NCBI GenBank assembly: GCA_018061525.1
Contig: JAGOUB010000058.1
Span: 1-6,147 of the forward strand
DNA: 6,147 nt
From: Candidatus Peribacteraceae bacterium
Lineage (GTDB): Bacteria; Patescibacteriota; Gracilibacteria; Peribacterales; Peribacteraceae
Reading direction: 5' to 3'
The position numbers were made by a program, and so were the translations under genes. The notes under the pieces were generated by a model, which saw nothing but the letters and a program-made list of their open reading frames with translations, made no database searches and was not told the DNA's origin. Below are positions 1 to 4,119 of the stretch, one piece after another (the stretch's first letter is position 1; each line of letters opens with the position of its first letter).

Positions 1-60
1 GAATTGAACCTACATCCACCCCTTAGGACGGGGTTGTTCTATCCGTTGAACTACAGGGCC
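1..60 (-). tRNA. tRNA-Arg (anticodon CCU), partial
   Basis: Read on the minus strand from position 60. A 7-nt acceptor strand GGCCCTG is followed by TA, a D arm (GTTC, loop AACGGATA with the invariant GG, GAAC) and one A. The anticodon stem ACCCC/GGGGT encloses the 7-nt loop GTCCTAA, in which U33 precedes CCU. This anticodon reads the arginine codon AGG. A 4-nt variable region and the T arm follow (GTAGG, then the canonical loop TTCAATT). The 3' half of the T stem, the 3' acceptor strand and any CCA lie outside the window, so the gene is truncated by the window edge and shows no sign of decay. Every visible stem pairs. Confidence 0.93.
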
Positions 61-67
61 GTGGCCC

Positions 68-79
68 GAGTATATACTC
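68..79. promoter_or_regulatory. Perfect 12-bp palindrome GAGTATATACTC, possible shared -10 of tRNA-Arg and the 87-1085 gene
   Basis: Only 26 bases separate the 5' ends of the divergent tRNA and the 87-1085 gene, and this self-complementary sequence sits between them. It presents TATACT (5 of 6 matches to TATAAT) on both strands: 73-78 on plus and 74-69 on minus. Transcription started from it would begin at about 85 on plus, next to the ATG at 87, giving a leaderless or nearly leaderless mRNA. On minus it would begin a few bases before the tRNA. No convincing -35 box is present on either side. The promoter role is inferred from position and -10 likeness. Confidence 0.4.
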
Positions 80-86
80 CCGTCCG

Positions 87-1085
87 ATGAACAAACGCCT
101 CCTGACCGTCGTCGGCATCGTCGTGGCCACCGCCCTCCTGAGTGCGCTCATGCTCTCGGTGCGCGAAGAGGACCACCACGCCGATGATCCGCCAAAGACC
201 GACGCCTACGGCCTGGCCGAAGAAAAGCTGCACGAGATCTTGGAAGAAGACGGAGTCCGCGCCGCGCTCGACGAGCTGACGCGGATCGCCAAGAGCGACA
301 CCGAGCTGGCCGGCCAGTGCCACGGCCTGGCGCACGGCATCGGCCACGAGGCGCTGGAGCACGAGGGCTTCGAGACGGCACTGACGTTCGAGGACGACAT
401 CTGCGGCTCGGGCTATCTGCACGGCGTGATCGAGTCGCACTTCGCCGAGACGCCGGAGGACGAGATCCCCGCACTCTTCGCCAAGACCTGCCCCCCGCAG
501 AGCGGCAAGTGCTTCCACGGCCTCGGCCACGGCGCGATGGCCGTCTACGACAACGACATCGAGCAAAGCCTTGTCCTTTGTCACTCGCTAAAGGAAGGCT
601 TCCAGAAAATCCAATGCGCTGAGGGCGTCTTCATGGAGCACTTCGCCTCCGACGGCTCAGCCCACCCGTCGCCGCTGCTGGACCCTGAGGATCCCTACAA
701 GGCCTGCCGCGGCCAGAGCGACGCCGACCGCGGCGTCTGCGCCTTCTACACCCCGCGCTACCTGTTGCGCCTCAACCCCGGCGCCTACGCCGAGGCCGTC
801 GACTGGTGCCGCCTCATCGACGAACCGAGCCGCCCCGCCTGCATCAAGGGCGTGGGTAGCGCCGCCATGAAGGAGCACGTCGGCGAGCCGGAGATCGCCA
901 TCGCCGCATGTGCCGAGCTGACCGGTGCCGACCACGCCCTCTGCGTGGAAGGCCTCGTCAGCTACACCATCGTCCACTTCGCCTCGGCCGAGAAAGGCCG
1001 CGCCCTCTGCCCGTCGCTGACCGTCGCCGACCGGGCCGCATGCGAGCGCATTAGCGCCCAGAGCGAACCGTTCTATGGCGAGTAA
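87..1085 (+). CDS. Membrane-anchored Cys/His-rich repeat protein of unknown function (332 aa)
   Basis: Family not recognised. The N terminus MNKR plus a hydrophobic stretch at residues 5-24 predicts a signal peptide or membrane anchor, followed by an acidic linker (27-40). The remainder would lie outside the cytoplasm. It contains 14 cysteines (78, 106, 135, 142, 165, 177, 207, 218, 241, 252, 275, 286, 308, 319). Five consecutive pairs have the form C-x10-C (C-x11-C for the first), and the last four pairs recur every 33-34 residues. The second Cys is usually followed by x-x-G and later by an aromatic or His residue. The N-terminal half adds His-rich CHGLAHGIGH and CFHGLGHG motifs. This looks like disulfide-stapled helical-hairpin repeats, comparable in length to TPR/Sel1 units, possibly binding metal or haem; both ideas are inference. 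No SD is visible before the ATG. Codon use matches the GC-rich window, so it is a real gene. It ends in TAA. Confidence 0.85.
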   Translation: MNKRLLTVVGIVVATALLSALMLSVREEDHHADDPPKTDAYGLAEEKLHEILEEDGVRAALDELTRIAKSDTELAGQCHGLAHGIGHEALEHEGFETALTFEDDICGSGYLHGVIESHFAETPEDEIPALFAKTCPPQSGKCFHGLGHGAMAVYDNDIEQSLVLCHSLKEGFQKIQCAEGVFMEHFASDGSAHPSPLLDPEDPYKACRGQSDADRGVCAFYTPRYLLRLNPGAYAEAVDWCRLIDEPSRPACIKGVGSAAMKEHVGEPEIAIAACAELTGADHALCVEGLVSYTIVHFASAEKGRALCPSLTVADRAACERISAQSEPFYGE

Positions 1086-1089
1086 CGCA

Positions 1090-1122
1090 GAGAAAAGCAC
1101 CCCGATGCGAACATCGGGGTGC
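1090..1122 (-). terminator. Rho-independent terminator of the small minus-strand gene
   Basis: A perfect 11-bp stem, GCACCCCGATG (1097-1107) with CATCGGGGTGC (1112-1122), has a 4-nt loop. Read on the minus strand, the loop is TTCG and the stem is followed by TTTTCTCT. No T-tract follows it on plus. It therefore terminates the minus-strand gene, whose stop codon is 11 bases upstream. The plus-strand 87-1085 gene ends 11 bases before the hairpin and may use it only as a 3' stabiliser. Confidence 0.8.
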
Positions 1123-1133
1123 CGGTGGTAATC

Positions 1134-1433
1134 CTACGATTCCCGTTTATAGACCCAAGACTGACAATAGCCGCAGTTTTTTACATGCCGTTCTTCGGCG
1201 GCTGTCATGACAATCTCGCCGAGGGCAAGTTGTGCCAAACGAACAAAGCTCAGACAGCCAGCCGCTATTCGCCGAGCGAGGTCCTTTTGATACAAACGCA
1301 CCACTTCTTCTTCCAGAGCCAACCGCTGAAGAGCCCCTTCAAGCAGATCATAAAATTCTTCACGTTCGCATGGTTGCTCATACGTCATGCAAACAGCGCG
1401 TTTCCATTTTTCGCTATGTTCTTGATAAGACAT
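1134..1433 (-). CDS. Small protein with C-terminal zf-HC2-like (ZAS-type) Cys/His motif, 99 aa
   Basis: Soluble, charged protein with no signal peptide or membrane segment. Residues 20-58 are mostly helical in character (Glu/Leu/Arg-rich). The C terminus carries Cys60, then L-x-x-L-A-L-G-E, then H83-V-K-N-C87-G-Y-C90. The H-x3-C-x2-C spacing, with a preceding Cys and a Gly-Glu turn, is the layout of the zinc-binding anti-sigma fold (zf-HC2). In typical anti-sigma factors that domain is N-terminal and often followed by a membrane helix; here it ends the protein and no helix follows. No sigma factor gene is adjacent. The ATG has GGAG 7 bases upstream, a TATAAT promoter lies further up, and a terminator lies 11 bases after the TAG stop, so the coding strand is well supported. 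The region is visibly AT-richer than its neighbours, which could reflect transfer or weak selection. Role unknown; a zinc-dependent regulator or partner-binding protein is a guess. Confidence 0.75.
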   Translation of the reverse strand: MSYQEHSEKWKRAVCMTYEQPCEREEFYDLLEGALQRLALEEEVVRLYQKDLARRIAAGCLSFVRLAQLALGEIVMTAAEERHVKNCGYCQSWVYKRES

Positions 1434-1440
1434 TGGATAT

Positions 1441-1444
1441 CTCC
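1441..1444 (-). promoter_or_regulatory. Shine-Dalgarno GGAG for the 99-aa gene
   Basis: On the minus strand GGAG lies 7 bases before the ATG at 1433, which is ideal spacing. This supports the start choice and the coding strand in a region where overlapping plus-strand reading frames also stay open. Confidence 0.65.
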
Positions 1445-1470
1445 AGCAATATTTCCGTGCCGATCAACTA

Positions 1471-1488
1471 ACCGGTGAAGGTACCGGT
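1471..1488 (-). other. ACCGGT hairpin in the leader of the 99-aa gene
   Basis: ACCGGT occurs at 1471-1476 and again at 1483-1488. The hexamer is self-complementary, so the two copies are both a direct repeat and a 6-bp stem closed by a 6-nt loop (GAAGGT on plus). It lies between the predicted minus-strand transcription start (about 1507) and the start codon. It could be an operator half-site pair or a leader hairpin; its function is not shown. Confidence 0.4.
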
Positions 1489-1489
1489 G

Positions 1490-1518
1490 TTGGTGAAAAA
1501 GGATCTATTTATTATTAT
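1490..1518 (+). promoter_or_regulatory. Candidate promoter of rpsF-rpsR
   Basis: TTGGTG (1490-1495, 3 of 6 to the -35 consensus) and TATTAT (1513-1518, 5 of 6 to the -10) are separated by 17 bases, inside a stretch with only 7 G/C among positions 1501-1540. Transcription would start near 1525 and leave a leader of about 125 bases before rpsF. The -10 overlaps that of the divergent small gene on the other strand. Confidence 0.5.
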
Positions 1519-1541
1519 AGAATAAAATGAATAAAAGTCTA
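1514..1541 (-). promoter_or_regulatory. Promoter of the 99-aa gene
   Basis: On the minus strand, TAGACT (1541-1536, 4 of 6 to -35) and a perfect TATAAT (1519-1514) are spaced by 16 bases. The predicted start is near 1507, giving a leader of about 73 bases with an SD. It is one of the two strongest promoter matches in the window, together with that of the lipoprotein gene. Confidence 0.65.
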
Positions 1542-1544
1542 GTA

Positions 1545-1584
1545 TCCCAGGGGGGCGAGTCAGGCCCGCTTGACTCCCCTGGGA
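1545..1584 (+). promoter_or_regulatory. Large bulged hairpin in the rpsF leader
   Basis: TCCCAGGG (1545-1552) pairs with CCCTGGGA (1577-1584), and GAGTCA (1557-1562) pairs with TGACTC (1571-1576). This gives 14 bp with a one-sided 4-nt bulge GGGC (1553-1556) and an 8-nt loop GGCCCGCT that contains CCG. It lies in the predicted 5' UTR of rpsF. The S6:S18 complex is known to bind its own mRNA leader in many bacteria through a CCG in a bulge flanked by a stem and a hairpin. Here a CCG is present but in the apical loop, so the match is partial. There is no T-tract, so it is not an intrinsic terminator on this strand. Confidence 0.6.
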
Positions 1585-1612
1585 GGCCTCCGTAGAATCA
1601 CCGAGCTCTTCT

Positions 1613-1634
1613 CCTGACGGCCTTCGCCGCCAGG
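1613..1634 (+). promoter_or_regulatory. Second hairpin in the rpsF leader, 17 nt before the start codon
   Basis: CCTG (1613-1616) pairs with CAGG (1631-1634) and CGGC (1618-1621) with GCCG (1626-1629). An A-C mismatch separates the two helices and CTTC forms the loop. A CCG lies on the 3' arm (1627-1629). It may be the proximal half of an autoregulatory leader or only a local fold. Confidence 0.45.
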
Positions 1635-1651
1635 CTTGCCCAAAGAAGCCT

Positions 1652-2206
1652 ATGCCCCACACCCTCAAGAACGAGGACGCGCGTCTCTACGAGTTCTGCG
1701 TCCTGTACCCGTACCCGATGCCCCAGAAGGACGAAGCCGCTCTCCTCAAGGAGATCGACTCCATCTTCGCCGAGGCCGGCGCCACCATGGTCTCCAAGGA
1801 CGCATGGGGCCGCCGCGGTCTCGCCTACACCATCGGTGGCTACACCGAGGGCGTCTACGTCATCTACTACGTTGAGATGCTCCCGGCCAAGCTGGCCGAG
1901 GTCGACCAGGCCCTCAAGATCACGAAGGGACTCCTGCGCCACATGGCCGTGAAGCCCCCGAAGAACTACGAGATCGTCTCGTACGCTAAGCGCTACGAGG
2001 AGTGGCTGGAGCGCCGCCACGTCGAGGAGCAGGACCGCGAGAACGAGAAGACCCGCCGCATCGAGGAGCGCGTCGTGGAGAAGGCCAAGCGCGACGCCAA
2101 GCGCACGGAGGTCGTCCGCAAGAAGCCCGTCGAGAAGAAGGCCGAGGCCGGCGAGGTGGGCCAGCAGCTCGATAAGCTCCTGTCGTCCGACACGCTCGAT
2201 ATCTGA
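1652..2206 (+). CDS. rpsF: 30S ribosomal protein S6 with long charged C-terminal extension
   Basis: bS6 binds the central domain of 16S rRNA as a heterodimer with S18. The S6 fold spans about residues 11-105: the first strand is LYEFCVLYPY, the family block WGRRGLAYTIGG..EGVYVIYYVE lies at 52-75, and LKITKGLLRHMAV at 88-100 matches the usual end helix and strand. The protein has 184 residues, where bacterial S6 is commonly about 95-135. The extra part (about 106-184) is rich in Lys, Arg and Glu, looks helical or coiled, and ends in an acidic-hydrophobic tail LDKLLSSDTLDI. It heads a two-gene operon with rpsR, 27 bases apart. There is no clear SD before ATG 1652, and the start is chosen because it places the S6 core at a normal N-terminal distance. 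Two leader hairpins suggest S6:S18 feedback. The TGA stop is read normally. Confidence 0.96.
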   Translation: MPHTLKNEDARLYEFCVLYPYPMPQKDEAALLKEIDSIFAEAGATMVSKDAWGRRGLAYTIGGYTEGVYVIYYVEMLPAKLAEVDQALKITKGLLRHMAVKPPKNYEIVSYAKRYEEWLERRHVEEQDRENEKTRRIEERVVEKAKRDAKRTEVVRKKPVEKKAEAGEVGQQLDKLLSSDTLDI

Positions 2207-2233
2207 TCCCGCTCACGATTCCCCCCGCCCCCC

Positions 2234-2497
2234 ATGCCCGCCCCCAAGAAGAACCAGTCCTACGGCCAGCAGCAGAAGCAGCAGCGCAGCGACCCGCGCC
2301 TCAAGTCCTGCCCGTTCGACCCCAAGAACATCGCCTACCTCGACTACAAGGACTATCCGTCGATCAAGCCGTACATCGACTACTTCGGTAACATCCGCGC
2401 CAAGTACTACACCGGCGTCTGCCTGAAGCATCAGAAGATGCTCCGCCAGGCCGTCGAGCGCGCCCGCTTCATGGGCATGCTCGCGTACCGCAAGTAA
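2234..2497 (+). CDS. rpsR: 30S ribosomal protein S18
   Basis: bS18 sits on the 30S platform beside S6. At 87 residues the length is ordinary. Residues 1-24 are a basic, Gln-rich tail. The core starts at CPFDPKNIAYLDYKD (26-40), and the family signature is clear at TGVCLKHQKMLRQAVERARF (60-79), followed by MGMLAY. The usual basic Arg-rich stretch before TG is replaced by AKYY, so the protein is a divergent member. The segment before ATG 2234 is a C-rich run (CCCCCCGCCCCCC) that cannot act as an SD, so initiation probably depends on coupling to rpsF or on low leader structure. No rplI follows, and the operon ends at a strong terminator 21 bases downstream. Confidence 0.96.
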   Translation: MPAPKKNQSYGQQQKQQRSDPRLKSCPFDPKNIAYLDYKDYPSIKPYIDYFGNIRAKYYTGVCLKHQKMLRQAVERARFMGMLAYRK

Positions 2498-2518
2498 GCG
2501 GCCTCCATCACCTCCCAG

Positions 2519-2545
2519 AAAAAGAGGGCTTCGGCCCTCTTTTTT
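2519..2545 (+). terminator. Rho-independent terminator of rpsF-rpsR
   Basis: GAGGGC (2524-2529) and GCCCTC (2534-2539) form a GC-rich stem capped by TTCG with C-G closure, the very stable cUUCGg tetraloop. An A-run (2519-2523) and a T-run (2540-2545) flank it symmetrically. The symmetry could make it act in both directions. Confidence 0.93.
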
Positions 2546-2555
2546 GTGAATGATT

Positions 2556-2584
2556 GGTACTTTTGGCAGCGCGCCAAAAGTACC
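2556..2584. repeat. Left terminal hairpin of the element
   Basis: GGTACTTTTGGC (2556-2567) and GCCAAAAGTACC (2573-2584) form a perfect 12-bp stem around a 5-nt loop AGCGC. It starts 10 bases after the rpsR terminator. No T-tract follows outside the stem. Confidence 0.85.
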
Positions 2585-2811
2585 CAAAAGCGCTGGCGCG
2601 CCGAGCCCACCTCCATGGTTCTGCTTGGTTATAGCCATCCTCCCGAAGGAGGAAATATCCTTCGTGCCCCTTCACCCCCGGCCGGCGCGCGGCCCCTCCG
2701 CAGGCAAAGACGCCACCGTGCGCCGGAGGCGATATTCGAAGTGTGCGTCAGGCATCGTGGAATGAGATCGTGGAGCGGTGTCGCGCCATGGGGGAGGTGA
2801 TCGGCCCCGCC

Positions 2812-2863
2812 TCGACTGTCGCGCGCACAAATAAACGCTAGGAAACTGGCGGGCGACAGTCGA
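2812..2863. repeat. Internal 11-bp inverted repeat
   Basis: TCGACTGTCGC (2812-2822) and GCGACAGTCGA (2853-2863) are exact reverse complements separated by 30 bases. The spacer contains the only A-rich run of the inner element (ACAAATAAACG). It is the longest perfect internal pairing I found between the terminal hairpins. Confidence 0.75.
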
Positions 2864-2944
2864 CCGACGAAGCGGGCCGGGCCTAATGGCCCGCGAGGAG
2901 GTACGGGGCCGAGGTGGAGGGGCTTTGGCGCGACGCGCTTTTTG

Positions 2945-2973
2945 GGCACTTTTTGTCGCGCACAAAAAGTGCC
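2945..2973. repeat. Right terminal hairpin of the element
   Basis: GGCACTTTTTGT (2945-2956) and ACAAAAAGTGCC (2962-2973) form a perfect 12-bp stem around a 5-nt loop CGCGC, the same geometry as the left hairpin. It ends 7 bases before the stop codon of the minus-strand glycosyltransferase gene, so it would form the 3' end of that transcript. No external T-tract is present, so it is not a typical intrinsic terminator. Confidence 0.85.
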
Positions 2974-2980
2974 AACCCGT

Positions 2981-4072
2981 TCAATCTTTCCACGTCAACA
3001 TCCTGCTCATGGTGTAGTTCCAAGCCGCAGCCAACCCCGCACCGGCAATGAGCGCGGACAATTCGTGATAACCGCGGAGGAGGAGCAGCGTGCTCACTGC
3101 GGTATTAGCGAGGGCGCCCAGGGCACAAGCGGCGTGATAGGTCACGAGTCCCCACAGCAAACCCAAGCCTTTCAGCTGGGTGCGCTTGAAGGTCCAAACG
3201 TTGTTCAGCAGGAAGTTGAAGAGGATCGAGGCCTCGATGGCGATGAGTAGCGCCGTGGTGGCGCCGAGGTACGTCGGCTGGAGCGTGGCGGGCCAGAATG
3301 CCGAGACCAGGCGGAAGGCCGCCAGGTTCACGACGATGCCGAGCGCGCCGACGAGCAGGTACTTCACCAAGATGAGCGGGAACACGCGCCCCACCGTCAG
3401 GTCGTAGAGCGACTCGAGGAACTCCACCTCTACGCGCAGTGACATTTTACTCACGCCCGCGCGGCGCTCGCGGAAGGTGTAGGGCCGCTCGGCCAGGCGC
3501 GCGCCCTTGGGCAGGTGCACCAGCACCTCCATCAGCAGCTTAAAGCCCTTGGGCCGCAGGCCGTGCACCGCCGCCTCGAAGGCGTCGCGGCGGACAGCGA
3601 AGAAGCCGCTCATGGGGTCGGTGACGGGGCTCGGGCAGAGCAGGCCGGTAAGCCAGGTAGCGGCCTGGCTGAGCGCCAAGCGGCTGCCGCCCCAGGTGCC
3701 GGTGCTGCCGCCGGCGACATAGCGCGAACCGATGGCCACCGCCGCGCCATCGGCGCAGTCCTTGGCCAGGGCCGGGAGGATGCTGAGGTCGTGCTGCCCA
3801 TCCGCGTCGGCCACGGCGAGCACGTCGCCGCGCCCGGCCAGCCAGCCCTCGATCACGGCCGAGGAGAGGCCGCGCCGGCCCACGCGTCGGATGACGCGCA
3901 GCCACGGGTACTTGGCGATCAAGCCGCGCGCCACCGCAGCCGTGCCGTCGGGTGAGTCGTCGTCGACGATGATCACCTCAAACTCCTGGCCGCGCAGCGC
4001 CGCCTCGATCTCCGGAAGGATGATCGGCAGGCTCTCGGTCTCTTTGTAGGTGGGCAGGACGAGGGTGAGCAT
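2981..4072 (-). CDS. GT2 glycosyltransferase (polyprenyl-phosphate glycosyltransferase type) fused to GtrA-like membrane domain
   Basis: The N-terminal domain (about 1-225) is a GT-A fold of the dolichyl/polyprenyl-phosphate mannosyltransferase kind. It starts LTLVLPTYKE, carries nucleotide-binding VDDDSPDGT (Asp37-39) and a metal-binding DAD motif (Asp89, Asp91), and has the family segments GSRYV and TDPMSGFFAVRR. Such enzymes move a sugar from a nucleotide donor to polyprenyl phosphate on the cytoplasmic face. The C-terminal part (about 232-360) has four hydrophobic segments, including NNVWTFKR after the second, as in GtrA proteins linked to flipping or anchoring lipid-linked sugars. Such two-domain fusions are known. 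ATG 4072 places the first strand directly after Met. An upstream ATG at 4111 would add 13 residues of non-family sequence and lie 8 bases from the divergent epimerase start. No SD precedes 4072. The sugar specificity cannot be read. Confidence 0.9.
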   Translation of the reverse strand: MLTLVLPTYKETESLPIILPEIEAALRGQEFEVIIVDDDSPDGTAAVARGLIAKYPWLRVIRRVGRRGLSSAVIEGWLAGRGDVLAVADADGQHDLSILPALAKDCADGAAVAIGSRYVAGGSTGTWGGSRLALSQAATWLTGLLCPSPVTDPMSGFFAVRRDAFEAAVHGLRPKGFKLLMEVLVHLPKGARLAERPYTFRERRAGVSKMSLRVEVEFLESLYDLTVGRVFPLILVKYLLVGALGIVVNLAAFRLVSAFWPATLQPTYLGATTALLIAIEASILFNFLLNNVWTFKRTQLKGLGLLWGLVTYHAACALGALANTAVSTLLLLRGYHELSALIAGAGLAAAWNYTMSRMLTWKD

Positions 4073-4119
4073 GGGAGGTCCGCTGGATTGCTGACACGGA
4101 TAGGCTACCATCCCCGAAC

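Larger units (their letters stand above)
2554..2975. repeat. Non-coding element bounded by related hairpins in inverted orientation (MITE/REP-like)
   Basis: This stretch fills the 483-base gap between rpsR and the convergent glycosyltransferase gene. Its two ends are imperfect inverted copies of each other over roughly 65-70 bases. Each end starts with TTGG, a 12-bp hairpin, then CCCAAAA(A)GCGC, then a GGCGCGCC/CGCGCC-type block and a CACCTC-type block. The interior holds further hairpins: TCCTCC/GGAGGA at 2638-2653, an 11-bp stem at 2812-2863, and CGGGCC/GGCCCG around 2883-2893. Reading frames inside are short, overlap on all strands and show no protein-like composition. I read it as a mobile or repeat-derived structured element that settled between two 3' ends. 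Copy number elsewhere in the genome cannot be seen from here, and no clear target-site duplication is visible. Confidence 0.6.

Noticed and set aside
51..1100. Minus-strand reading frames opposite the Cys-repeat gene (51-584, 657-1100)
   Set aside because: Low-complexity Ala/Val/Leu/Arg translations with no motifs, antisense to a gene with organised Cys repeats and a signal anchor. One also overlaps the tRNA.
1119..1478. Plus-strand reading frames opposite the small zf-HC2-like gene
   Set aside because: No SD or promoter and no organised motif. The terminator, SD and promoter in this interval all point to the minus strand.
2546..2965. Short reading frames inside the hairpin-bounded element, on both strands
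   Set aside because: They start inside or cross hairpins, overlap each other, and their translations are Arg/Pro/Gly/Ala-rich without domains.
2945..2973. Right terminal hairpin as an intrinsic terminator
   Set aside because: The T and A runs are inside the stem. No T-tract follows outside it in either direction, and a related copy occurs at the other end of the element.
4070..4111. ATG at 4111 as the glycosyltransferase start
   Set aside because: It adds 13 residues without family similarity before the typical MLTLVLPTYKE start and leaves only 8 bases to the divergent gene. It cannot be fully excluded.
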